A DNA stretch of 64,000 nt, taken from Rhodanobacter sp. OK091. GTDB lineage: Bacteria > Pseudomonadota > Gammaproteobacteria > Xanthomonadales > Rhodanobacteraceae. Made by a program: the position numbers and the translations under genes. The notes below the pieces were generated by a model. That model did no database searches. It was not told the DNA's origin and saw only the letters and a program-made list of their open reading frames with translations. The stretch spans positions 310,001 through 374,000 of the forward strand of contig NZ_FRCH01000002.1 in assembly GCF_900142825.1 (NCBI RefSeq). The letters run 5' to 3'. Shown one piece after another: positions 46,312-54,717 of this stretch (the first letter of the stretch is position 1; every line of letters starts with the position of its first letter).

Positions 46312-46512
46312 TTTACAACCTGTCGCGATACCTGCACCAGCTACCGCGCAAACGATGGTCCGTTTAGCTTCGAACATGAAAAGAATCGTCCGCGGCAGTT
46401 ATAGCAGCAGTGGCGACCCAAGCAGTGCAGCGTAGGGCGCATCATTCCCGCGCCGGGGTCAGCTTGAACCAAACTCGGTACAATCGACTTTCGCCACCGA
46501 ACACGACCCCTC

Positions 46513-47439
46513 ATGGATAGCGCCTCAGGTCTCAAGATCATCAATCCCGCGGTACTGGCCCATGCTGAGCAGTACCGCAATGAATTCACTACGACTCCAC
46601 CCTTCCCGCACATAGTTATCGAGGACTTCCTCGATAACACGTTCGCCCAGTCGTTATTCGACGCATTTCCATCCTTCGAGCGCGGCAACTTTATCGGCGA
46701 CGATGGTGAACCAGGTGGCAAATCCACTCTGGCTAAAATCCGTCAATGTGGTCCCGCTTACGAGCGCCTAGACGACGCGATCAAGAGCCCCGAATTCCTC
46801 AAGGCCGTTGGTGAGCTCACCGGCATCGAAGGCTTGATCTACGATCCGTGGTATCTGGGCGGCGGTACGCATGAAAACCGCAACGGCATGAGCCTGGATC
46901 CTCACGTCGACTTCAATTATCACCCCAGCGAAAAATGGCACCGGCGCCTCAACCTCATCATCTACCTGAATCCGACATGGGATGATTCGTGGGGCGGTTG
47001 TCTGGAAATCTTCCGGGATCCTTATGCCGACAATCGGCCGTCGCGCGCGGTGGGCCCGGCCTTCAATCGTTGTGTCATTTTCGAGACATCCGAAAAATCC
47101 TGGCATGGCTTCGATGCGATCCGGCTACCCGACGAACATGCAGATATCTCACGCCGCTCGATCGCGTTGTACTTCTATACGAAAGACCGTCCGGCCGATG
47201 ACACGGCACCACGCCACACCACGTACTACGTGAACCGACAACTTCCTGATTGCTACCAGGAAGGATTGACGCTGACTCGTAGCCACGTCGCTGAGCTCAA
47301 GCATCTCCTGGAGGTGCGAGACAGCCACATCAGAATGATGTACGCCGAAAATACCGCGATGCGCAAAGCACAGGACGGAGGTTTCTCTGGTCATCTGCTT
47401 TATCTCTTGAAGAGAGCCTACGTGCGCTACTGGAAGTAG
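46513..47439 (+). CDS. 2-oxoglutarate/Fe(II)-dependent oxygenase
   Basis: A 308-residue protein with a double-stranded beta-helix oxygenase core. Iron ligands fit 'DPHVDFNYH' (HxD, ~residue 135-140) and the distal His of '[11 protein letters not shown]', with the 2-oxoglutarate Arg in '[12 protein letters not shown]'. The N terminus '[20 protein letters not shown]' is usual for the prolyl-hydroxylase-like family. A ~40-residue C-terminal extension with Lys and Arg follows. Substrate unknown; relatives hydroxylate proteins or surface sugars. Its GC content is clearly lower than that of neighbouring genes by eye, suggesting later acquisition. Confidence 0.8.
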   Translation: MDSASGLKIINPAVLAHAEQYRNEFTTTPPFPHIVIEDFLDNTFAQSLFDAFPSFERGNFIGDDGEPGGKSTLAKIRQCGPAYERLDDAIKSPEFLKAVGELTGIEGLIYDPWYLGGGTHENRNGMSLDPHVDFNYHPSEKWHRRLNLIIYLNPTWDDSWGGCLEIFRDPYADNRPSRAVGPAFNRCVIFETSEKSWHGFDAIRLPDEHADISRRSIALYFYTKDRPADDTAPRHTTYYVNRQLPDCYQEGLTLTRSHVAELKHLLEVRDSHIRMMYAENTAMRKAQDGGFSGHLLYLLKRAYVRYWK

Positions 47440-47663
47440 TGAGGATTTCCCTCACGTCGTACCGTCCTGAGCACACGAGTATTTCGGTGACACGGCTCCT
47501 TAGAAGCCAGCTGCCAGCACGGCGCAGCAAATTTGGCGGTATGAGTTTGCTGGCACTGCGGCTCTGGCAGCGCCGCGTGGTTGCCGTTGTTTGGCGCTCA
47601 GCCCGAAACTGCTGAAGCGTTACAGATCCAGCTAGATCAAGCCGCACCGCGGCCATCCAATCG

Positions 47664-47680
47664 TGCGCCGCAATGGTGCT
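47664..47680 (+). promoter_or_regulatory. NtrC-like enhancer site upstream of the nas operon
   Basis: TGCGCC-N5-GGTGCT matches the NtrC consensus TGCACC-N5-GGTGCA at ten of twelve defined positions. It lies 94 bp upstream of the -24 element of a sigma-54 promoter. The site at 54508-54524 differs from it by one base in the core and shares flanking bases. Confidence 0.75.
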
Positions 47681-47773
47681 AACGCGGTCGTGCTCGCTCT
47701 CTATTGGGGCAGGGAAGGCCTCGCAATAGGGGATTTTCCAGTTCAAGTGGCTGGTTGTGGCCGTTTCCTGCAG

Positions 47774-47789
47774 TGGCACAAGTATTGCT
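47774..47789 (+). promoter_or_regulatory. Sigma-54 promoter of the nas operon
   Basis: TGGCAC (47774-47779), a five-base spacer and TTGCT (47785-47789) match the -24/-12 consensus exactly. It would start transcription about 90 bp upstream of the relic nirB'-'nirD frame, which leads into the nasB-like and nasA genes. The 441-bp gap 47440-47880 otherwise holds no gene. Confidence 0.85.
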
Positions 47790-47880
47790 CCGCACCATAG
47801 CGAGGAGACCACAACCCAGGCTGCCTGTTGTCGGCAGACCTGGCTGCGCGTCTTGGCAATGTTGAAGCGTCGAGGTGGCT

Positions 47881-48045
47881 ATGAAGCTCGTTGTGATGGG
47901 CAACGGCATGGTGGGCCACAAGCTGCGGAAGGAGCTGATGGCCGCACGGCATGCGGATAGGGGGATCTTGTGCATCGGCGAATGCATCGAGATGCTCGGG
48001 CACTCTGCGCAGTGGGGCGATGGCGTCCAAGTGCCGGTTCGATGA
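47881..48045 (+). pseudogene. nirB'-'nirD fusion relic forming a 54-codon open frame
   Basis: The first 26 codons reproduce the 5' end of nirB at 56105 (start 'MKLVVMGNGMVGHKLRKELM'), including part of its ribosome-binding region. The last 24 codons and the TGA reproduce the 3' end of nirD at 58925-59015 ('IGECIEMLGHS...VQVPVR'). Everything between, about 2.8 kb in the intact pair, is missing. The junction lies at GATCT, shared by both parents. The frame is open from ATG to stop. The stop overlaps the next start (ATGA at 48042-48045), so it may serve as a leader ORF that couples translation to the reductase gene. Confidence 0.85.
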
Positions 48046-49313
48046 GCGTGGCCGGCGCACGCGCGGTGCCCCGCGGCAAGCCTAAGCTGGTGGTGATCGG
48101 CAATGGCATGGCGGGAATGCGCACGGTGGAAGAGCTGTTGCAGCTCACCCCGGATCTGTACGACATCGCGGTGTTCGGCGCCGAGCCCTACGGCAATTAC
48201 AACCGCATCCTGCTGTCGCAATTGCTCAGCGGCGAGAAGGGCGCCGACGAGATCATGCTCAACACGCCGGCGTGGTATGCCGAACATGGCATCGCGCTGC
48301 ACGCGGGCGATCCGGTGGTGGCGATCGATCGCCGCCGCAAGCGCGTACGTTCGCGGCACGGTATCGAGCTGCCTTACGACCGGCTGTTGATCGCCACCGG
48401 CTCGCAGCCGATCGTGCTGCCGCTGCCTGGGAAGGAGTTACCGGGCGTTGTCGGATTCCGTGGCATCGATGATGTCGAGCGGATGCTCGCCGCTGCCCGC
48501 TCGCATCACCGCGCTGTCGTGATCGGCGGCGGACTGCTGGGTATCGAAGCGGCCAACGGGCTGTCGCGGCAAGGCATGCAGGTGACCCTGATTCACCGCA
48601 GCCGTGTGCTGCTCAACCAGCAGGTCGACGCCGATGCCGCCGGGCTGCTTGAGCGCAACCTGCGCGCGCGCGGGCTGGCCTTGCGGCTGGATGCGGAAAC
48701 GGTCGCGCTGTATGGCAACGAGCGGGTCGAAGGTGTCGTGCTGGCCGATGGCGACCGCATCGATGCCGATCTGGTGGTGATGGCGGTAGGTGTTCACCCG
48801 GACACGGCGCTGGCCCGATCGGCCGGGCTGCACTGCGAACGCGGCATCGTGGTGGATGACACGCTGCAAACCTTCGATCCCCGCGTCTATGCGGTCGGCG
48901 AGTGCGTGCAACACCGTCGGGCCACGTTCGGCCTGGTCGCGCCGGTGTGGGAACAGGCGCGGGTGTGCGCATCGCATCTGGCCCGCTTCGGCCATCGTCG
49001 CTACCGCTCCACGCAGACTGCCACGAAGCTCAAGGTCACCGGCATCGATCTGTATTCGGCCGGCGATTTTCTGGGTGGCGCGGGTACCGAGGATCTGGTG
49101 TTGCGCGATCCGCGAAGCGGCGTCTACAAGCGGCTGGTGCTGAAGGACAACCGGGTGATCGGTGCAGTGCTGTACGGCGACGTGCAGGACGGCGCCTGGT
49201 ACTTCGAGCTGATCTGCGACGCCACCGACATCACGCTATTTCGCAGCCGCCTGCTGTTCGGCAAGAGCTATTGCCAGGCGCTGGACGAGCGGCGAACCCG
49301 GGCCGTGGCATGA
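48042..49313 (+). CDS. FAD-dependent NAD(P)H reductase component of assimilatory nitrate reductase
   Basis: A 423-residue protein related to the N-terminal FAD/NAD(P)H part of NirB and to NasB-type electron-transfer subunits. It shows the FAD motif 'LVVIGNGMAGMRTVEELLQL' (~residues 15-34), 'PYGNYNRILLSQLLSG', the NAD(P)-binding 'VVIGGGLLGIEAANGLS' and 'VYAVGECVQHR'. It lacks the BFD-like and sirohaem domains of NirB, so its role is to pass electrons to NasA. I start at 48042, overlapping the relic stop. Its stop overlaps the nasA start (ATGA at 49310-49313). Confidence 0.85.
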   Translation: MSVAGARAVPRGKPKLVVIGNGMAGMRTVEELLQLTPDLYDIAVFGAEPYGNYNRILLSQLLSGEKGADEIMLNTPAWYAEHGIALHAGDPVVAIDRRRKRVRSRHGIELPYDRLLIATGSQPIVLPLPGKELPGVVGFRGIDDVERMLAAARSHHRAVVIGGGLLGIEAANGLSRQGMQVTLIHRSRVLLNQQVDADAAGLLERNLRARGLALRLDAETVALYGNERVEGVVLADGDRIDADLVVMAVGVHPDTALARSAGLHCERGIVVDDTLQTFDPRVYAVGECVQHRRATFGLVAPVWEQARVCASHLARFGHRRYRSTQTATKLKVTGIDLYSAGDFLGGAGTEDLVLRDPRSGVYKRLVLKDNRVIGAVLYGDVQDGAWYFELICDATDITLFRSRLLFGKSYCQALDERRTRAVA

Positions 49314-52018
49314 GCGCGACGGCCACCACCTGCCCGTATTGCGGCGTAGGCTGCGGCGTGCTGGCACGCGTCGATGCGGCTGGTGCAACCCATGTGGAGG
49401 GCGATCCACAGCATGGCTCCAATCTGGGCCGGCTGTGCGTGAAAGGCGCCGCGCTGGGCGAAACCGTCGACCTGCATGGCCGCCTGCTGCATCCGCTGCT
49501 GCGCGAGTCCGGTGCCGCACCGCGTCGCGCGAGCTGGGACGAAGCGCTGAACCGTGTGGCTAAGGGCTTCCGTCGCGTGATCGATGCGCATGGCCCCGAT
49601 GCGGTGGCCTTCTATGTATCCGGCCAGTTGCTCACCGAGGACTACTACGTCGTCAACAAGCTCGCCAAAGGTTGGCTGGGCACGGCCAACATCGACACCA
49701 ATTCGCGCCTGTGCATGTCTTCGGCGGTAGCCGGGCACAAGCGTGCGTTCGGCGAGGATCTGGTACCCGGCTGTTACGAGGATCTGGAGCAGGCCGAACT
49801 GGTCGTGCTGATCGGCTCCAACACCGCGTGGTGCCATCCGATCGTGTACCAGCGCATCGCCAGGGCCAAGGAGGCGCGGCCTTCGCTGCAGGTCGTGGTG
49901 ATCGATCCACGCCACACTGCCACCTGCGAACTGGCCGACCTGCATCTGCCGCTGAAGTCTGGCACCGACGTGTGGTTGTTCAACGGCTTGCTGGCCTTCC
50001 TGTTCCGGCACGGCGCAATGCATGCCGGCTTCGTCGACGGGCATACCCAGGGTTTCGAAGCAGCGCTGGCGACGGCTGAATCGGATGCCGGCGATCCGGC
50101 CGAAGTGGCGCGCATCTGCGGCCTGCAGCTGGCGGATCTGCTGAGCTTCTATCGCTTGTTCGCCCGCCACGAGAAAACCGTCAGCGTGTTTTCGCAAGGC
50201 GTGAACCAGGCTTCCAGCGGCACCGACAAGGTCAACAGCATTATCAACTGCCACCTGCTCACCGGACGCATCGGCAGGCCCGGCATGGGACCGTTCTCGA
50301 TCACCGGCCAACCCAATGCGATGGGCGGGCGCGAGGTGGGCGGCATGGCCAACATGCTGGCGGCGCATATGGAACTGGACCATCCCGTGCATCGCGACAT
50401 CGTGCAGACGTTCTGGCAGTCGCCGCATATCGCCGCGCGTGCGGGGCTGAAAGCAGTGGATTTGTTCGAAGCGATCGAGCAGGGCAAGGTGAAGGCGGTA
50501 TGGATCATGGCCACCAATCCGGTGGTGAGCCTGCCCGATGCCGATCAGGTCAAACGCGCGCTGGCCCGCTGCGAGCTGGTGGTGAGCTCCGACATCGTCG
50601 CGCAAACCGACACCGGCGCTTTCGCCCACGTACTGCTGCCCGCGCTGGGCTGGGGCGAAAAGGACGGCATGGTCACCAATTCCGAACGGCGGCTTTCGCG
50701 CCAGCGCGCCTTTCTGCCGGCACCGGGCGAGGCGCGCGCCGACTGGCGCATCGTGTGCGACGTGGCGCAGCGCATGGGGTTCGACCGTGGCTTCGCGTTC
50801 GAGGCTCCGCACGAAATTTTCGACGAGCATGCGCGGCTCACCGCGTTCCGCAATCACGCTCCACGTGACGACACGCCGATGGCCGCCTGCCGCGTACTCG
50901 ATCTCGGTGGACTGGTCGGACTGGAGCGTCAGGCCTACGACGCGCTGGCACCCGTGCAATGGCCGGTGCACGCGGCAGGTGAGGGGACCGCCCGACTGTT
51001 CGCCGAAGCGCGCTTTGCGCATGCCGACGGACGCGCCCGTTTCGTCGCCACCGCCGCTCGCGCGCCCGTGCATGCGCCGGATCGCGAGTATCCGTTGATC
51101 CTCAATACCGGACGCGTGCGCGACCAATGGCACACCATGACGCGCACCGGCAAGTCGCCCCGGCTCGCTGTCCATACTCCTGAGCCGTTCATCGACATGC
51201 ACCCACGCGACGCCTTGCTGTGCGGCGTGCGCGACGGCGAACTGGCGCGGATAAGTTCGCGCTGGGGCACGATGGTGGCCCGCGTGCAGCACGGCGGAGG
51301 CATCCTGGCCGGCAACGCGTTCGTGCCAATTCACTGGAACGATCAGTTCGCGTCGGATGCACGGGTCGGCAGTGTGGTGAATCCTGTGGTTGATCCGATT
51401 TCCGGCGAACCCGAGTTCAAGCACACGCCGATACGGGTCGAACCGTTTCCGGTTCGCTGGCATGGCTTTGTGCTCAGTCGCCGGCCACTGGCGACGGATG
51501 ATCTGACCTACTGGACGTCTGTCCAGGGCCAATGCTTCCTGCGCTACGAGATCGCCGCTCGCGAGTTGCCGTCGGGGTGCGGCGCATGGGCGCGTGCCTG
51601 TCTCGGCGCCGGCGACGCCGACGCGGACTGGCTCGAATACGAAGATCCGTCGGCGAGGATTTATCGTGCGGCACACGTCGTGGATGGCCGCGTCGAAGCT
51701 TGCGTGTTTTTCTCGCCGCGTCCGGATCTGCCGTCGCGCGCGTGGTTGTCCGGGCTGTTCGTCAAGGAACGGCTGGAAGACATCGACCGCGTCGGCCTGC
51801 TGGTCGGCGAACCGCTGGAAGCGGGTGCCGATACCGGCCCTATCGTGTGTTCGTGCTTCGGCGTAGGACGCAACACCCTTTGCGAGGCGATCCGCACACA
51901 AGGTTTCACGACGCCGGCACAGATCACCGCAAGCCTGCACGCCGGTGGCAATTGCGGTTCCTGTGTGCCGGAGTTGAAGCAGTTGATCACCGAAGTGCAC
52001 GCGGCGGCCAACGCATGA
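49310..52018 (+). CDS. nasA: Assimilatory nitrate reductase catalytic subunit
   Basis: A 902-residue molybdopterin (bis-MGD) enzyme reducing nitrate to nitrite in the cytoplasm. The N-terminal [4Fe-4S] site is 'CPYCGVGCG' plus the Cys of 'LCVKGAA', and the Mo domain shows 'SRLCMSSAVAGHKRAFGED' with the molybdenum Cys. It has a C-terminal BFD-like [2Fe-2S] domain ('IVCSCFGVGRNTLCEAI' and 'GGNCGSCVPELKQLI', residues ~845-895) that would accept electrons from the reductase. No signal peptide is present, in line with an assimilatory role. It is co-transcribed with the upstream reductase. Confidence 0.95.
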   Translation: MSATATTCPYCGVGCGVLARVDAAGATHVEGDPQHGSNLGRLCVKGAALGETVDLHGRLLHPLLRESGAAPRRASWDEALNRVAKGFRRVIDAHGPDAVAFYVSGQLLTEDYYVVNKLAKGWLGTANIDTNSRLCMSSAVAGHKRAFGEDLVPGCYEDLEQAELVVLIGSNTAWCHPIVYQRIARAKEARPSLQVVVIDPRHTATCELADLHLPLKSGTDVWLFNGLLAFLFRHGAMHAGFVDGHTQGFEAALATAESDAGDPAEVARICGLQLADLLSFYRLFARHEKTVSVFSQGVNQASSGTDKVNSIINCHLLTGRIGRPGMGPFSITGQPNAMGGREVGGMANMLAAHMELDHPVHRDIVQTFWQSPHIAARAGLKAVDLFEAIEQGKVKAVWIMATNPVVSLPDADQVKRALARCELVVSSDIVAQTDTGAFAHVLLPALGWGEKDGMVTNSERRLSRQRAFLPAPGEARADWRIVCDVAQRMGFDRGFAFEAPHEIFDEHARLTAFRNHAPRDDTPMAACRVLDLGGLVGLERQAYDALAPVQWPVHAAGEGTARLFAEARFAHADGRARFVATAARAPVHAPDREYPLILNTGRVRDQWHTMTRTGKSPRLAVHTPEPFIDMHPRDALLCGVRDGELARISSRWGTMVARVQHGGGILAGNAFVPIHWNDQFASDARVGSVVNPVVDPISGEPEFKHTPIRVEPFPVRWHGFVLSRRPLATDDLTYWTSVQGQCFLRYEIAARELPSGCGAWARACLGAGDADADWLEYEDPSARIYRAAHVVDGRVEACVFFSPRPDLPSRAWLSGLFVKERLEDIDRVGLLVGEPLEAGADTGPIVCSCFGVGRNTLCEAIRTQGFTTPAQITASLHAGGNCGSCVPELKQLITEVHAAANA

Positions 52019-52041
52019 ACCGGCATCTTCCCCGGCGCCTC

Positions 52042-52917
52042 TCAGCGGAGTCGCTCATCCTGCGCGGCGCCAAGATGGCGGATCAGCGCCTGGGTGAGCG
52101 GCTTCAAGTAGTAGCTGACGCCCGGAATCACCTGCGGCTCGACGCCGTGCGCCACGAGAAGCTCGGCCACCAACGGGCCCACCACTGCCACCATGGTGCG
52201 CATCAATGCCTGGCGCAACTGGTCGTCCCGACCATGTTCGGTGGCCACGCGGAACAGCCGCGTCACCTGCTGCATGCTGGTGAAGGCGATCGCATCGATA
52301 TCGCCATGGAACATGCGTTCGATCAACCCCAGCACCTCGCCATCGGCTGCGCCATCGACGTAGACGTAGGGCGCCACCGGCAGCGGGTGCGCGCCGGCGG
52401 CGACGAGGAAATCCATCAGCGGCAGATTCGGTTCGCTGCCGTACAACTGCACACCGATGCGGCGGCCGCGCAGCGGGTATGTTCGCAGCAGGGCGATCAC
52501 GCCAGCGGTCGTCGCCGGCTCGGCGATCAGCTCCGGCTTCAGTCCCAGCTCGCGCAGCACGCGGCCCGGCTTGGGGCCGCGTGCGATCGTGCGCACTTCG
52601 CCGAGACGCTTCACGAATGCCGCGCGCAATTCGGGTGCATGCCGTTCGAGCGCATCGAGCAGGCGGCGCAAGCCTTCGCCGGTGAACAGGATCAGGTCGT
52701 CGCAGCCTTCCGTGCAGAAACGACGCAGCCAGTCCAGCACCGGCGCCGGATCCGGCGCATCGCGGATATCGATCAACGGGCAACGCAACACTTCGGCGCC
52801 GCGACGTTCGAGCAGCGTAGCGAACACATCGAGCTCGCGCGACTCGGGCACCGCAATGCGGCGGCCGCGGAGGCTGGAGCCGATCTCAGCAGGCATGACT
52901 TCAACAGGCTTGGGCAT
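52042..52917 (-). CDS. hemD: Uroporphyrinogen-III synthase
   Basis: A ~291-residue enzyme of the HemD fold (residues ~20-270) that closes the hydroxymethylbilane ring to uroporphyrinogen III, the precursor of sirohaem and haem. Features include 'GRRIAVPESRELDVFATLLE', 'DDLILFTGEGLRRLLDALE', 'DAIAFTSMQQVTRLFRVA' and 'VAVVGPLVAELLVAHGVEP'. It is a stand-alone gene beside cysG and the sirohaem-dependent nitrite reductase, so it probably feeds sirohaem synthesis. It is likely a second, pathway-specific copy of hemD. The ATG at 52917 is preferred; the frame is open to 52983. It is convergent with nasA. Confidence 0.85.
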   Translation of the reverse strand: MPKPVEVMPAEIGSSLRGRRIAVPESRELDVFATLLERRGAEVLRCPLIDIRDAPDPAPVLDWLRRFCTEGCDDLILFTGEGLRRLLDALERHAPELRAAFVKRLGEVRTIARGPKPGRVLRELGLKPELIAEPATTAGVIALLRTYPLRGRRIGVQLYGSEPNLPLMDFLVAAGAHPLPVAPYVYVDGAADGEVLGLIERMFHGDIDAIAFTSMQQVTRLFRVATEHGRDDQLRQALMRTMVAVVGPLVAELLVAHGVEPQVIPGVSYYLKPLTQALIRHLGAAQDERLR

Positions 52918-53078
52918 CGGAACGTTTCGGTCAAAGCGGGTATGCGCACGAAGGCTGTGCCGTGCTGGCATCGTAGCAAGCAAACCGTAATGGCAGGGTC
53001 GGCACGCGCGTTACGCAGCCGTGATGACCGCCTGATTTTCGCCGCTATCGTCGATGCATCGATGAAGGCGGCAAAGTC

Positions 53079-54467
53079 ATGAAGCTCTATCCGATGTTCG
53101 CCGATCTCGGGAGCCGTCGCATCCTGGTGGTCGGTGGCGGGGTGGTGGCCGAACGCAAGGTCGCCGCACTGCTGGCGGCTGGAGCACAGGTGATCGTGGC
53201 CGCGAATGCGTCGACGCCTGCGTTGCAGAGTCTGGCGGCGCAGGGAAGGATCGAGCTGCGGCAGGACGAGTTCGATGCGAGCTGGCTCGACACGATCTGG
53301 TTGCTGGTGGCTGCCACGTCCGATCAGGCGCTCAATCGGCGCCTGGCGATGCTGGCGGAACAGCGACGGATCTTCGTGAATGTCGTCGACGACGCGACGT
53401 TGTCGAGTTTCCACGTGCCGGCGGTGGTCGATCGTGCGCCGCTCACCATCGCGATTTCCAGCGGCGGCGCCGCGCCGATGCTGGCGCGCTTGATACGCGA
53501 ACGACTGGAAGCATTGCTCGACCCGTCGCTGGGCCCGCTGACCGCTCTCGCTGCACGCTGGCGTGAGCGTATTCGGGCACGCCATCCCGATCTGGGCCAG
53601 CGCCGGCGCTTCTACGAAACCCTGTTCACCGGACCGGTGGCCGCGCTCTTGCGTCGAGGCCGATCCGGGCAGGCCGAACAGGCGACGGCACGGGCGCTCG
53701 CCGAACCGTCGCAGATGGCCAGCGGCTCCGTGGTGCTGGTGGGTGCCGGCCCCGGCGATCCGGGGCTGCTCACGCTGCGGGGTTTGCGCGCCTTGAACGA
53801 AGCCGACGTGATCCTGCATGACCGCCTGGTCAGCGACGAGGTGCTCGAACTGGCGCGCCGCGATGCCGTACGCGTCGCGGTGGGCAAAGAGTCCGGTCGT
53901 CATCACACCGTGCAGGACGACATCCACCGGCTGATGCTCGAGTACGCGGGAAGCGGCAAGCGGGTCGTGCGCCTGAAAGGCGGCGACCCCTTCGTGTTCG
54001 GCCGCGGCGGTGAGGAACTGGAATTTCTTCGCCAGCACGGGATCGCCTACGAAGTGGTGCCGGGCATCACCGCGGCGCTCGCTTGCGCGGCCTATGCGGG
54101 CATCCCGCTGACGCATCGCCGGCACGCGCAGGCGGTGCGTTTGATGACGGCGCACTGCCGCGATTCACTGGATGCGCTGGATTGGGCTGCGATGGCACAG
54201 GAGCGTCAGACGCTGGCGGTCTACATGGGTGTGGGCGAACTGGGAACCTTGCAGGCCGGTTTGATCGAGCACGGTCGTGCGCCGGAAACGCCGTTTGCGC
54301 TGATCGAAAATGGCTCGCGCGCGGATCAGCGCGTCATCACTGGAACGCTGGCCAACCTGGTCGCGAGCGCCGCGCAGCATGCCGTGCGCTCGCCGGCCTT
54401 GTTGATCCTTGGCGACGTCGCTGCGCTCGCGCAGCGCTTGTCGTGGTTCGGTGCGGAGCCCGTATGA
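53079..54467 (+). CDS. cysG: Multifunctional sirohaem synthase (CysG)
   Basis: A 462-residue fusion. The N-terminal precorrin-2 dehydrogenase/ferrochelatase domain opens with '[20 protein letters not shown]' and has '[18 protein letters not shown]' (residues ~10-150). The C-terminal SAM-dependent uroporphyrinogen-III methyltransferase starts at ~215 with '[20 protein letters not shown]' and includes '[19 protein letters not shown]' and '[20 protein letters not shown]'. It makes sirohaem for NirB, and the placement beside narK, nirB and nirD fits. It is divergent from hemD with a 161-bp interval. Confidence 0.97.
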   Translation: MKLYPMFADLGSRRILVVGGGVVAERKVAALLAAGAQVIVAANASTPALQSLAAQGRIELRQDEFDASWLDTIWLLVAATSDQALNRRLAMLAEQRRIFVNVVDDATLSSFHVPAVVDRAPLTIAISSGGAAPMLARLIRERLEALLDPSLGPLTALAARWRERIRARHPDLGQRRRFYETLFTGPVAALLRRGRSGQAEQATARALAEPSQMASGSVVLVGAGPGDPGLLTLRGLRALNEADVILHDRLVSDEVLELARRDAVRVAVGKESGRHHTVQDDIHRLMLEYAGSGKRVVRLKGGDPFVFGRGGEELEFLRQHGIAYEVVPGITAALACAAYAGIPLTHRRHAQAVRLMTAHCRDSLDALDWAAMAQERQTLAVYMGVGELGTLQAGLIEHGRAPETPFALIENGSRADQRVITGTLANLVASAAQHAVRSPALLILGDVAALAQRLSWFGAEPV

Positions 54468-54507
54468 GTCGACGCCACCAGCTCCGCTACCTGCTCGATC
54501 CATTTTG

Positions 54508-54524
54508 TGCACCGCAATGGTGCT
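54508..54524 (+). promoter_or_regulatory. NtrC-like enhancer site upstream of narK-nirBD
   Basis: TGCACC-N5-GGTGCT matches eleven of the twelve defined positions of the NtrC consensus. It lies 95 bp upstream of the -24 box of a sigma-54 promoter, the same spacing as at the nas operon. The sequence GCCGCAATGGTGCTAA/GCACCGCAATGGTGCTAA is shared between the two loci. Confidence 0.8.
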
Positions 54525-54619
54525 AATGCGCGCGGGCTTGAGCGCTTGCGGAGCGTAAACGAGTGCGTCACGTGCGGGCTGCTTTCGCTGGATGCCCGAA
54601 ATCCATACGTTTGCCTTCG

Positions 54620-54635
54620 TGGCATGTGTTTTGCA
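54620..54635 (+). promoter_or_regulatory. Sigma-54 promoter of narK-nirBD
   Basis: TGGCAT, a five-base spacer, then TTGCA match the -24/-12 consensus. This places the transcription start near 54647, downstream of the open-frame ATG at 54592, so the transporter must start later, at the GTG at 54718. The 250-bp interval 54468-54717 holds this promoter and the NtrC site and no gene. Confidence 0.85.
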
Positions 54636-54717
54636 CTGCACAACATGTCGCGATACCGGCGTGCGCTACCTGCGGCCGGCATGCCCCGCGACCCATCGAA
54701 GCGTGTTGGAGGTGTGC

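Noticed and set aside
46312-46345. About 26 of 33 bases similar to 54636-54669 (shared ACAAC.TGTCGCGATACC)
   Set aside because: Possibly a further scrap of the nas promoter duplication, but it is short, lacks the NtrC and sigma-54 boxes, and could be chance; not strong enough to list as a feature.
49268-52000. A 910-codon open frame antisense to nasA
   Set aside because: It mirrors nasA in a high-GC region where the antisense frame lacks stops; the translation has no family features, whereas nasA carries all cofactor motifs.
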